In this document: piece by piece, positions 17,401 to 30,258 of the stretch | Numbering within the stretch: position 1 is the first letter of the stretch | How the letters are laid out: each line of letters begins with the position of its first letter | From: Salinispora fenicalii | GTDB lineage: Bacteria; Actinomycetota; Actinomycetes; Mycobacteriales; Micromonosporaceae | Assembly (NCBI RefSeq): GCF_000514815.1 | Contig: NZ_AZWQ01000023.1 | Location: 62,001 to 126,000, forward strand | Direction: 5' to 3' | DNA length: 64,000 nucleotides | The notes under the pieces: generated by a model | Database searches by the model: none | Told to the model about the DNA's origin: nothing | What the model saw: the letters and a program-made list of their open reading frames with translations, nothing else | Translations under genes and position numbers: made by a program

Positions 17401-18360
17401 GTGACTGAGATGACGTATCGCCGGTTGGGCGACTCCGGGCTCGTGGTGTCCGCAGTCGGCATCGGCTGCAACAACTTTGGCCGCAGGGTCGACCTGGACG
17501 GGACCCGGGCGGTGGTGGAGGCCGCCCTCGATTCCGGGATCAACTTCTTCGACACCGCCGACATTTACGGTGCTCCGCCGGGTAGCTCCGAGGAACTTCT
17601 CGGCCAGGTGCTCAAGGGGCGCCGGGACGATGTGGTGGTCGCCACCAAGTTCAGCATGGACATGGACGGCCGGAACGGACCGGACCACGGCGCCCGTGGG
17701 GCCCGGCGTTACGTCATGCGGGCAGTGGAGGCCTCGTTGCGTCGGCTGGCGACCGACCACATTGATCTTTACCAGATGCATGAACCGGACCCCGGCACCC
17801 CGATCGACGAGACGCTCGCCGCGTTGGACGATCTGGTCACCGCCGGCAAGGTGCGTTACCTGGGTAATTCCAACTTCGACGGCTGGCAGATCGCCGATGC
17901 GGACTGGATCGCCAGCTCGCGCGGGCGGACCCGGTTCATCTCCGCGCAGAATCACTACTCCCTTCTCGAACGGGGTGTCGAGCACGAGGTCATCCCGGCG
18001 TGTGAGCGGTTCGGGCTGGGCCTGCTGCCCTTCTTCCCCCTCGCCAACGGCCTGCTCACCGGCAAGTACAAGCGGGGCGAGGCGGCGCCGTCGGGCAGTC
18101 GCCTCGCCGGTGGTGGCCGGTACGCGGCCCGGCTGGCCGCCGCCAACTGGGACACCATCGAGGCGCTCGAGGCCTATGCGGCCGAGCGCGGGCTCAGCCT
18201 GCTTCAGGTCGCCATCGGTGGGCTCGCTGCCCAGCCCGCGGTGGCCTCGGTGATCGCCGGTGCCACCACCCCCGACCAGGTTCGGGCCAACGCGTCGGCG
18301 GGTGCCTGGGTGCCCGACGCCGACGATGTGGCGGCCCTGCGGGCGGTGCTCGACGGCTAG
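17401..18360 (+). CDS. Aldo/keto reductase
   Basis: NAD(P)H-dependent TIM-barrel oxidoreductase of 319 residues. The catalytic tetrad is present: Asp51 and Tyr56 (DTADIY), Lys83 (ATKF) and His127 (QMHEPD). The nucleotide-binding C-terminal part includes VIAGATTPDQVRANASAGAW. It resembles the general stress/YhdN-Tas-like AKR group acting on aldehydes or ketones, with unknown physiological substrate. GTG 17401 gives MTEMTYRRLG; ATG 17410 (MTYRRLG) is possible. Transcription probably ends at the repeat-rich hairpin just after the stop. Confidence 0.85.
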   Translation: MTEMTYRRLGDSGLVVSAVGIGCNNFGRRVDLDGTRAVVEAALDSGINFFDTADIYGAPPGSSEELLGQVLKGRRDDVVVATKFSMDMDGRNGPDHGARGARRYVMRAVEASLRRLATDHIDLYQMHEPDPGTPIDETLAALDDLVTAGKVRYLGNSNFDGWQIADADWIASSRGRTRFISAQNHYSLLERGVEHEVIPACERFGLGLLPFFPLANGLLTGKYKRGEAAPSGSRLAGGGRYAARLAAANWDTIEALEAYAAERGLSLLQVAIGGLAAQPAVASVIAGATTPDQVRANASAGAWVPDADDVAALRAVLDG

Positions 18361-18363
18361 AAG

Positions 18364-18432
18364 CTCGTGAACTCGGCCCTCCCAAAGTTGTGAGCTCGGC
18401 CTCCCCACACTCGTGAGCTCGGCCTCCCCCCG
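18364..18432 (+). repeat. Three 23-bp tandem repeats
   Basis: Imperfect units begin at 18364, 18387 and 18410, each containing a version of CTCGTGAGCTCGGCCTCCCC followed by 3 variable bases. They directly follow the aldo/keto reductase stop. The third unit is the 5' arm of the hairpin at 18417-18454, and copies 1 and 2 could pair with the same 3' arm. Confidence 0.85.
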
Positions 18433-18454
18433 TCTCGACGGTGGGAGGCCGAGC
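18417..18454 (+). terminator. Terminator hairpin after the aldo/keto reductase
   Basis: GCTCGGCCTCCC (18417-18428) pairs with GGGAGGCCGAGC (18443-18454); the loop adds an inner CCGTC/GACGG stem. It separates the aldo/keto reductase from the thiamine operon. Confidence 0.75.
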
Positions 18455-18522
18455 CGTGTCCGGGGCGCCGGCTACGGTGGCCGGTCCACACTCTCGCCAA
18501 GATGGCCCCGCCTGGGGCCGTC

Positions 18523-18552
18523 TTGGCAGCCTGACGGCGACTGCCGTACGGT
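18523..18552 (+). promoter_or_regulatory. Candidate thi operon promoter
   Basis: TTGGCA (18523-18528) and TACGGT (18547-18552) are 18 bases apart. Transcription would start around 18559, immediately before the TPP riboswitch, which fits well. Confidence 0.55.
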
Positions 18553-18562
18553 GGCAGGCAAG

Positions 18563-18653
18563 TGACCCACGGGAGCCCGGTAGACCGGGCTGAGAGGGGG
18601 GCTGGGAGCCCCCGACCGTTGAACCTGATCCGGGTAGTGCCGGCGCAGGGAGG
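18563..18653 (+). promoter_or_regulatory. TPP riboswitch (THI element)
   Basis: The conserved THI-box segments are present in order: ACGGGAGC, then CTGAGAGG, GACCGTTGAACCTGATC, and CGGGTAGTGCCGGCGCAGGG. The pyrimidine- and pyrophosphate-sensing cores are intact. The 3' end merges with the ribosome-binding site GGGAGGAG (18648-18655 region), 8-13 bases before the thiE GTG, so ligand binding probably hides the ribosome-binding site and blocks translation; no separate intrinsic terminator was seen between it and thiE. Confidence 0.95.
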
Positions 18654-18662
18654 AGAGTTGCC

Positions 18663-19282
18663 GTGTTGTCCCTTGGACGCTTACATCTGATTACCGATGC
18701 CCGCTCTGGGCAAGATCCACTCACTGTGGTGCGGGCGGCCCTGTCGGTGGCCCGCACCGAATTAGTCGTTCAGGTCCGAGTGGCCGACGATGCGACCGAC
18801 CGGCAGGCGTACGACCTGGCCCGTCGGGTGATCGCGCTCTGCGCCCGGTACGGCGCGACCTGCCTAGTGAACGACCGGCTGCACGTGGCCCTGGCGGTTG
18901 GTGCCGCCGGTGGTCACGTGGGCGCCGACGACCTGCCGGTCGGGGCGGCCCGTACGGTGCTTGGCTCCGCCGCCGTTCTCGGCGCCACCGCTCGCGACGC
19001 GGATACCGCTGTCGAGGCGGTTGCCGCCGGGGCCAGCTACCTCGGGGTCGGACCGGTCCACTCCACCACTTCAAAGGAGGGTTTGCCGCCCGCGATCGGC
19101 GTGGCGGGGGTAGGAGCGGTCGCCGCCGCGGTCAGCGTGCCGGTGATCGCCATCGGGGCGGTGACCGCAGCGGACGTGCCCGCCCTGCGGGCAGCGGGCG
19201 CGTACGGAGTGGCGGTGATCGGCGCGCTCTCGCGGGCCGCCGACCCCGCCCGGACCACCGCCGCACTGATGGAGGCGCTGAC

Positions 19283-19289
<7 letters not shown>
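18663..19289 (+). CDS. thiE: Thiamine-phosphate synthase
   Basis: Joins HMP-pyrophosphate and thiazole carboxylate phosphate to give thiamine phosphate. The 208-residue TIM-barrel protein has the ThiE landmarks LITDARSGQD, CLVNDRLHVAL, HVGADDLPV and GVGPVHSTTSKEG. GTG 18663 is the start closest to the riboswitch-embedded GGAGGAG. It is the first gene of a seven-gene thi operon; thiO overlaps its end. A second, more divergent ThiE-like gene sits later in the same operon. Confidence 0.95.
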
Positions 19290-24455
<5,166 letters not shown>

Positions 24456-24464
24456 TCTTCCACC

Positions 24465-24506
24465 CACCCGTGGTGCCGCCGGCTGTTGGTCGGGGCGCCA
24501 CGGGTG
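24465..24506 (+). terminator. thi operon terminator
   Basis: CACCCGTGGTGCC (24465-24477) pairs with GGCGCCACGGGTG (24494-24506), with one G-T pair, just after the thiC stop. Confidence 0.7.
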
Positions 24507-24587
24507 CACCCGGGTCGTGTTCGAGCACGTCATCGCCGCACATGGCATCGGTTGTCGGCCTGAGCGGGCAGGCCAGGGCGGCCCGGG

Positions 24588-25883
24588 TCAGTCGGCGTGG
24601 TGTCGGCCGATGGAGCGCAACGAGCGGCGAGCGCTCTCCGGGTTGGGCTCGTTGTTGGGCATCGGCTTACCCAGACCGGCGACCCAGTCCACGAACTCCT
24701 CATCCTGCGCGGGTAGCCGAACTTCCGCTGTCGGTTCCCCCGTCGGGTCAGGCCGGGAGCGACTGCGTCGGAACAGGCTTCGGCGGCGTGGCGCGGGAGG
24801 CGCTGCGTCGGGCACCGAGTCGTCGGCTGCGGTGCCCGGGTCGGCCTCGTCCTCGGCAGCTACTGGACGGGGCCGGGCTGCCGGTACCGGGTTGCCGGTG
24901 GTCAGCGCGGCTGGGTCGACCTTGGCGTCCATAGCCGTCTCGGTTGCGGCTGCGGGAGTCGTGGTGGCCCGTTCGACTGGGCGCTTGTTCAGCGGCCAGC
25001 GCAGCATCGCGGTGGCTCGTTCGACTGGGCGTTCGATCAGTGGCCAGCGCAGCATCGCGGCGGCGGCCGAGCCGAGCCCGCCGGTGACCACCGCGAGCAG
25101 GGCGCCATAGTACGGCGTGGCCTGGTACTCGTCCGTATCCGCGCCAGGGCCAGCGGCCAGGTACGCGCCGGCCAGCAGCGCCGGTCCGGCGAGCCCGGTC
25201 AGCGCGCCGACGGGTGTGGCCTGCCCACGCCGACGGGCAAGGCCACCGGTGCAGGCTCCGGCCAGCAGCGCCGCCACCGGAAGGCCCAGCAGGCAGAGCC
25301 GGTCCGCCACGGCGGGATCGAGCCAGGAGGGTTCCCACACCCCGAGGCGTACCGCCCGCAGCGGGCCGGTGTCGTTCAGCGATGGGGCGACCGAAGCCAG
25401 GGCGAGGAACCAGACTAGGCCGGCGACAACCGCCATGTTCCAGAGCAGTGGGGGTCGCATCAGGATGGCCAGCGCCGCGCCCCCGCCGGCCACCGCGCCG
25501 AGGAGTGCCCCAACGGCGACGGCCCAAACCGGAGCTACGGCGCTCACGTCGGCGGCGCGGGCGGACTGCATGCCCAGCGGTGCGACGACCATGGCGCCGA
25601 GCGCGGCGCCAGCCGCCACGGCGGCCTGCCGGTCGCTACTGATCAGCGGAGTTGCTCGGCGTGCCAGCCGTTCGGCACCGACGGCGCCGGCGACCGCGGC
25701 GTTCGCCGCCAACCAGCCAACCCAGGCGAGCTGTGCCGGCCACTGGTTGACGCCCTCACCGGTGAAGGCGCCGGAGAAGCGCACGATGCCGAAGCCGAAT
25801 GCGACGCCGAGCTGGCCAGCTCCGGCCAACAGGCTTACCCCGAGCGCTGTGAGCAGTAGTTTGCCCAAGGTCCGAAACGCCAT
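24588..25883 (-). CDS. Unknown multi-pass membrane protein with cytoplasmic tail
   Basis: No family was recognised. The 431-residue product starts MAFRTLGKLLLTALGVSLLA and shows roughly 7-8 hydrophobic segments over the first ~280 residues, rich in Ala/Gly/Leu. The last ~140 residues are hydrophilic: a duplicated 16-residue unit (AMLRWPLIERPVERAT and AMLRWPLNKRPVERAT), an acidic Pro/Ala stretch, a basic patch (RRRSLFRRSRSRP) and the end LPAQDEEFVDWVAGLGKP. It lies tail to tail with thiC and looks leaderless, with TAACGT 6 bases before the ATG. Vicinity to thiamine genes gives no firm function. Confidence 0.7.
   Translation of the reverse strand: MAFRTLGKLLLTALGVSLLAGAGQLGVAFGFGIVRFSGAFTGEGVNQWPAQLAWVGWLAANAAVAGAVGAERLARRATPLISSDRQAAVAAGAALGAMVVAPLGMQSARAADVSAVAPVWAVAVGALLGAVAGGGAALAILMRPPLLWNMAVVAGLVWFLALASVAPSLNDTGPLRAVRLGVWEPSWLDPAVADRLCLLGLPVAALLAGACTGGLARRRGQATPVGALTGLAGPALLAGAYLAAGPGADTDEYQATPYYGALLAVVTGGLGSAAAAMLRWPLIERPVERATAMLRWPLNKRPVERATTTPAAATETAMDAKVDPAALTTGNPVPAARPRPVAAEDEADPGTAADDSVPDAAPPAPRRRSLFRRSRSRPDPTGEPTAEVRLPAQDEEFVDWVAGLGKPMPNNEPNPESARRSLRSIGRHHAD
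24963..25058. repeat. 48-bp tandem duplication inside the membrane protein gene
   Basis: Two near-identical 48-base units (24963-25010 and 25011-25058) encode the duplicated AMLRWPL...RPVERAT segment. The length is a multiple of three, so the frame is kept. Confidence 0.85.
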
Positions 25884-25889
25884 GCCGGC

Positions 25890-25895
25890 ACGTTA
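25890..25895 (-). promoter_or_regulatory. Candidate leaderless -10 (TAACGT) for the membrane protein
   Basis: Read on the minus strand, TAACGT is followed by six bases and then the ATG at 25883; no ribosome-binding site is seen. Confidence 0.4.
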
Positions 25896-25960
25896 CGGTC
25901 CCAGTGCGGGCGCGCGCCACTGGCACGCCGGGCGGGTGCGGTAGCCCGGCCGGCGGTCGG

Positions 25961-26263
25961 CTACTTGAGCTCGACGAGCCGGGCCAGGTAGGTCGTGTCG
26001 CCCGTGTTGATGAGCATGTGTACCGCCCCCGGATCCCGATAGACGACGCCCCCGGTTGGCTCGTCGGCGTCGATCCGGTCGCCGTCGATGGTCTGCACGA
26101 CGTTCTTGGCGCCCTGGATCGCCACCACCAGATACGGGTGGTCGTGCCGATGCAGTGGCTGCCGCTCACCGGGTGCCAGCCGGATGTGCCAGACCCGTAC
26201 CCGGTCGTTCTCGAAGACGATTTCCTGGCCCACCGGGCCCAGCTCAAGGTCGGTTGTGGTCAT
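25961..26263 (-). CDS. Small single-domain cupin
   Basis: A 100-residue beta-barrel protein. The cupin metal motif is seen as PLHRHDHPYLVVAIQG (His, His, and following Gly/Glu region), followed by the second strand block PGAVHMLINTGDTTYLARLV with a further His. The start ATG overlaps the stop of the upstream LLM oxidoreductase (ATGA), so the two proteins are probably made together. Small cupins can bind metals or small ligands or act as isomerases or dioxygenases; the substrate here is unknown but probably linked to the importer operon. Confidence 0.8.
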   Translation of the reverse strand: MTTTDLELGPVGQEIVFENDRVRVWHIRLAPGERQPLHRHDHPYLVVAIQGAKNVVQTIDGDRIDADEPTGGVVYRDPGAVHMLINTGDTTYLARLVELK

Positions 26264-27210
26264 TGTGGTCCATCCAGTTGGGGGAGCACCTCGGCGGCGA
26301 TGAGCTCCAAGTGGTCGAGATCGGCGAGGTCGATGAAACGCAGGTGGACCCGGGTCGCTCCGATCGCGGCGAACTCGCCGATGCGGTCGACGAGCTGCGC
26401 GGGTGAGCCCACGACCGGATCCTCCGGGGGCAGGGCGCTGGGCCGGTGCAGCGGCGCGGCGCGGTGGTGTGCCTCGGCGTCGGTGCGGCCGACGGCCACC
26501 ACAATCCCGGCCGAGAGTGTCAGCGGCTGCCGCCCGGACTCGGCCCGGCCGACGGCATCGCACGCCTGGCGGACCCGCTTGTACGCGGCCGCTGTCCGCG
26601 CGACGGAGGTGAACGGCATGTTGAACTCGTCGGCAAAGCGGGCAGCCAGGTCGGGGGTGCGCTTCGCGCCGCGACCGCCCACGATCACTGGTGGACCGGG
26701 GCGCTGGACCGGCTTCGGCAACGCTGGCGCGTCAACGAGTTGGTAGTGCTCTCCGGGGTAGCTGAACCCCGTCCCCGGAGGGGTACCCCACAGCCCGGTG
26801 ACGATCTCCAGCTGTTCGGCCAGCCGGTCGAACCGTTCGCTGACGCTGGGGAAGGGGATTCCGTACGCGGTGTGCTCCCGCTCGTACCAGCCGGCGCCGA
26901 TACCCAGCTCGACCCGGCCACCGCTCATCTGGTCGACCTGCGCCACCATGATCGCCAGTGGGCCGGGCAGCCGGAAGGTGGCCGACGTGACCAGCGTGCC
27001 GAGTCGGATCCGGCTGGTCTCGCGGGCCAGCGCGGCCAGCGTCAGCCAGGCATCCGTGGGGCCGGGCATCGCCGGGTCGTCGCCCATCGCCCGGTAGTGG
27101 TCGGCGCGGAGGAAGCCGTCGTAGCCGCAGGTCTCCGCGTGGCGGGCGAACTGAAGCTGGTCGTCGTAACTGGCTCCGCGGTGTGGCTCGGTGAATACCG
27201 AGACACGCAT
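26260..27210 (-). CDS. LLM-class F420/FMN-dependent oxidoreductase
   Basis: A 316-residue TIM-barrel enzyme of the luciferase-like superfamily. Typical features are MRVSVFTEPHRGASYDDQLQ at the start, LRADHYRAM, RIRLGTLVTSATFRLPGPLA, QVDQMSGGRVELGIGAGWYE and PPVIVGGRGAKRTPDLAARF. The GAGW segment and the loop before it are common in F420-dependent members of actinobacteria, but FMN cannot be excluded. It is translated between an ABC ATPase (1-base overlap) and a cupin (ATGA overlap), so it probably oxidises, reduces or cleaves a compound brought in by the importer. Confidence 0.87.
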   Translation of the reverse strand: MRVSVFTEPHRGASYDDQLQFARHAETCGYDGFLRADHYRAMGDDPAMPGPTDAWLTLAALARETSRIRLGTLVTSATFRLPGPLAIMVAQVDQMSGGRVELGIGAGWYEREHTAYGIPFPSVSERFDRLAEQLEIVTGLWGTPPGTGFSYPGEHYQLVDAPALPKPVQRPGPPVIVGGRGAKRTPDLAARFADEFNMPFTSVARTAAAYKRVRQACDAVGRAESGRQPLTLSAGIVVAVGRTDAEAHHRAAPLHRPSALPPEDPVVGSPAQLVDRIGEFAAIGATRVHLRFIDLADLDHLELIAAEVLPQLDGPQ

Positions 27211-27986
27211 CAGGGCACCTCCGCCGATGTGGGTTCCTTCTCCGCGAGCAGCTCGTGCAGGTCGGCGCTGACCCGGGCGACATCGGCCAGATGTGCGTTG
27301 CGCCCGAGCGTGCGCGGACGAGGGATGGAGACGTCAACGATGGCGCGGATGCGGCCGGGGCGAGGGCTGAGCACGACGACGCGGTCGGCCAGCAGGACCG
27401 CTTCCTCGATGGAATGGGTGACGAAGACGACCGTCGCCGATGTCTCCATGTGCACCCGTTGTAGCTCACCGGAGAGCTCCTCGCGGGTGAGCGCATCGAG
27501 CGCGGAGAAGGGCTCGTCCATCAGCATCACCCGGGGCTCGCCGATCAGCGAGCGGCAGAGCGAGACCCGTTGTTGCATGCCGCCGGAGAGCTCGTGCGGC
27601 AGCCGCTTCTCGAAACCGGCGAGGCCGGTCAGCTCCAGTAGCTGCCGGGCCCGGTCGCGGTGTTGGGCCCGCTTCCAGCCGAAGATCTCCACCGGAAGAA
27701 GAACGTTGTCAAGCACCGTGCGCCAGGGCAGCAGGGCCGGTCGCTGAAACAGCATCGCGACATCCGGTCGGGGATGGGTGACCGGCGCATCAGCGACAGT
27801 GACCTCCCCGGCGGTAACTGGGAGTAGCCCGGCGATGAGCCGAAGTAGAGTGGATTTGCCGCATCCGGAGCGGCCAAGGATGGCCACAAATTCGCCGTCG
27901 GCGATGTCAAGGTCGATGCCACGCAGGGCCTCGACTCGGCCGGAACGGCCATCGAAGCTTCGAGCTACCCCGGATAGCCGGATCAT
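27210..27986 (-). CDS. ABC importer ATPase, NitT/TauT/ThiZ-like
   Basis: A 258-residue ATPase with Walker A GRSGCGKST, the Q-loop segment MLFQRPALLPWRTVLDN, the signature LSGGMQQR and Walker B VMLMDEPFSALD. The LLPWR Q-loop and the overall pattern are those of ATPases for nitrate, taurine/sulfonate or HMP-type precursors. The matching binding protein and permease are on the opposite strand starting at 28248 and 29353, so the importer is built from a divergent pair of operons. It is coupled to the LLM oxidoreductase. Confidence 0.9.
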   Translation of the reverse strand: MIRLSGVARSFDGRSGRVEALRGIDLDIADGEFVAILGRSGCGKSTLLRLIAGLLPVTAGEVTVADAPVTHPRPDVAMLFQRPALLPWRTVLDNVLLPVEIFGWKRAQHRDRARQLLELTGLAGFEKRLPHELSGGMQQRVSLCRSLIGEPRVMLMDEPFSALDALTREELSGELQRVHMETSATVVFVTHSIEEAVLLADRVVVLSPRPGRIRAIVDVSIPRPRTLGRNAHLADVARVSADLHELLAEKEPTSAEVP

Positions 27987-28247
27987 CCGCGGGCCCCCCT
28001 GAGTCGACAGTCAGTGATCAAGGGACAGGGTACCGCTCGGGTGCGGTCATGATGCTGGCCGGGGTGGGATTAGTTGTGTCCGTTCCGCAACCCGGCATAC
28101 CTGGCGGTGTGGCGGCGGTTTTCTCGTACGCTGTGCCCCCGAAGAGTCCCCTCACGATGGTGGCGCCGACTTCACCCTTCGGGTCGACGCCACCCGACTA
28201 CCCCTCCGGTGGCACTCGGCCCCGGTCGGAAAGGACAAGGTGTACTG

Positions 28248-29267
28248 ATGAGAAGGCTGACCCGTACGGTCGCCGCGGCCACGATGGCGGCTGCGCTGGC
28301 GATGGTTGGGGCGTGTAGCAGCGACTCGGACTCCACCGAGGGGGGTGACGGCGCGATGGAGAAGGTAACCTACCTCACCTCCTTCGGGAACTTCGGCCGG
28401 GACTCCTACGCCTGGGTGGCGAAGGAGAAGGGCTTCTTCCGTGACGCGGGTTTTGATGTCGAGATCAAGCCGGGGAAGGGCACCGGCAGCACTATTCAGA
28501 CGGTCTCCGGAGGACAGGCGGACTTCGGGCCGGTAGACCTCACCGGTAGCCTGCTCCAGTTCGGCAACGGTGAGGCCAAGGACTTCGTTGTGGTCGCCGC
28601 GATCCAGCAGCGCACCATGGCCGGCATCGCCACTGTCGAGGGTACGAACATCGCTACCCCGAAGGACCTTGAGGGCAAGAAGATCGCGGACTCCCCGACC
28701 TCGGTGGTCCGTAACCTCTTCCCCACATACGCGGAGTTGGCCGGCGTTGACGCGAGCAAGGTGACCTGGGTCAACGGTCAGCCGCAGGACCTGATGGGCA
28801 CCCTCGCCGCCGGCACGGTCGACGGCATCGGGCAGTTCGTCGTGGGTCAGCCGACGATCGAGGCGATCGCCAAGAAGAAGGCGGTCATGCTGCCGTACAG
28901 CGAGTACATGCAGGACCTCTACGGCAACGTGCTGATCACCTCCACGGCGATCGCCGAAGAAAAGCCGGAAATGGTCAAGCGGTTCAGCGAGGCCTTGTTG
29001 AAGGGTCTGGACTACGCGTTGGACAACCCGCAGGAGGCAGCTGAGCTGCTGCAGAAGAATGTGGACTCGACGAACGTCGAGTCCGCCAAGGCGGAGCTGG
29101 AGCTGATGGCCGGCTACGTCCGGTCCAACAACAGTGGTTCCGTGCTGGGCACGCTGGACAGCGCCCGAGTGGCGAAGAGCATCGCCATCCTGCGGGGTGC
29201 GGGACAGCTCAAGCAGGAGCTCGAGCCCGACCAGGTCATCGACTTCAGCCTCACACCGAAGTCCTGA
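28248..29267 (+). CDS. ABC substrate-binding lipoprotein, NMT1/ThiY/SsuA-like
   Basis: A 339-residue secreted lipoprotein: N-terminal signal with lipobox VGAC (Cys23), followed by an acidic Ser/Gly linker and the NMT1/THI5-like binding fold (YLTSFGNFGRDSYAWVAKEK, EIKPGKGTGSTIQTVSGGQA, TLAAGTVDGIGQFV). This family binds HMP-type thiamine precursors, sulfonates, nitrate or riboflavin. The frame is open upstream, but ATG 28248 gives the signal peptide and has AAGG upstream. No THI box is present, so thiamine control is not visible. With the permease behind and the ATPase divergently upstream it forms a complete importer. Confidence 0.88.
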   Translation: MRRLTRTVAAATMAAALAMVGACSSDSDSTEGGDGAMEKVTYLTSFGNFGRDSYAWVAKEKGFFRDAGFDVEIKPGKGTGSTIQTVSGGQADFGPVDLTGSLLQFGNGEAKDFVVVAAIQQRTMAGIATVEGTNIATPKDLEGKKIADSPTSVVRNLFPTYAELAGVDASKVTWVNGQPQDLMGTLAAGTVDGIGQFVVGQPTIEAIAKKKAVMLPYSEYMQDLYGNVLITSTAIAEEKPEMVKRFSEALLKGLDYALDNPQEAAELLQKNVDSTNVESAKAELELMAGYVRSNNSGSVLGTLDSARVAKSIAILRGAGQLKQELEPDQVIDFSLTPKS

Positions 29268-29352
29268 TCAACCACCGTTCGGGGGTGCGGACCGGGTTCC
29301 GGGCCGCACCCCCGCCGTGTGCCGGCCCGCAGCCGGCAGGAAGGAGGAGGCT

Positions 29353-30201
29353 GTGACCGAGACCCGGACCCGGCCCGAGGGGCCGTCGGCGGTGGCGATC
29401 AACCCGCCCGCGCCGGCCGCCCGCCGACGGCGTGCGATCCCGGTGGGGAACGCCGGGCTTCCGTTACTCGGACTGGCGATCGCACTGACCTGTTGGTGGT
29501 TGGTCACCACGGGGTTCGGCCTCGTGCACCCGGCCGCCTTGCCGCCCCCGCAGGCCGTTGGGGCCTCGATGGTCGAGAGAAGCGGTGTGCTCCTGCCCGC
29601 GCTCGGTATCACCACCATGATGACGGTGGTGGGCTTCCTGCTCTCGGCGGCTGCCGGGGTGCTGATCGGGGTTGCGCTAGCCGCGTTTGGACCCCTTGAG
29701 CGGATGTTCGCGCCGCTGCTCGTCGCGGTCAACGCCGTGCCGAAGATCGCGCTTGGCCCGCTCCTCGTGGTGTCGTTCGGCTGGGGTGCGAAGCCGATCC
29801 TGACCATGGTGTTCCTGCTCTGCTTCTTCCCGATCGTGCTCTCCACCGCGACGGGTCTGACGACCACGCCGGCGGACCTGGCCGAACTGGCGCGGTCGCT
29901 ACATGCTTCTTGGTGGCAGTCGTTCCGGAAGGTGCGTTTCCCGGCCGCCCTGCCGCAGATCTTCGTCGGCCTCAAGGTGGCAATGCCGCTGGCTGCCATC
30001 GGGGCGGTGATCGGGGAGTTCTACTCGGACCAGCCGGGCCTGGGCTATCAGATCCTGCAGTACAACGGGATTGGGGAAACCACGACGGCGTGGGCGGCGA
30101 TCGTGTTGATCGCCGCGATGAGCATCGGGCTCTACTCCGCGCTGTACCTCGTCGAACGCCTCGCCCTGCCCTGGGTTCGGGCGACCACATCGGCTCGGTG
30201 A
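29353..30201 (+). CDS. ABC permease, NitT/TauT/ThiX-like
   Basis: A 282-residue membrane protein with about six hydrophobic segments. The cytoplasmic EAA loop that docks to the ATPase is ELARSLHASWWQSFRKVRFP followed by AALPQIF. The perfect ribosome-binding site AAGGAGGAGG (29341-29350) is 2-5 bases before the GTG at 29353, which fixes the start. It lies 85 bases after the binding lipoprotein and is the partner of the ATPase at 27210-27986. Confidence 0.9.
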   Translation: MTETRTRPEGPSAVAINPPAPAARRRRAIPVGNAGLPLLGLAIALTCWWLVTTGFGLVHPAALPPPQAVGASMVERSGVLLPALGITTMMTVVGFLLSAAAGVLIGVALAAFGPLERMFAPLLVAVNAVPKIALGPLLVVSFGWGAKPILTMVFLLCFFPIVLSTATGLTTTPADLAELARSLHASWWQSFRKVRFPAALPQIFVGLKVAMPLAAIGAVIGEFYSDQPGLGYQILQYNGIGETTTAWAAIVLIAAMSIGLYSALYLVERLALPWVRATTSAR

Positions 30202-30222
30202 GGCAGCGGGTCTGACCGGGAT

Positions 30223-30253
30223 CCGCCCGGCCCGGTACCACCGGGCCGGGCGG
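30223..30253. terminator. Bidirectional terminator between convergent genes
   Basis: CCGCCCGGCCCGG (30223-30235) pairs perfectly with CCGGGCCGGGCGG (30241-30253) around TACCA, between the permease and the oppositely oriented binding protein. Confidence 0.85.
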
Positions 30254-30258
30254 AGGTG

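Noticed and set aside
18364..18432. CRISPR-like array
   Set aside because: Only three imperfect 23-base units with 3-base variable ends and no spacers; explained better as duplicated terminator arm.
27987..28247. Possible TPP riboswitch before the NMT1-like binding protein
   Set aside because: The CTGAGA and ACCTGATC cores of the THI element are absent in this spacer.
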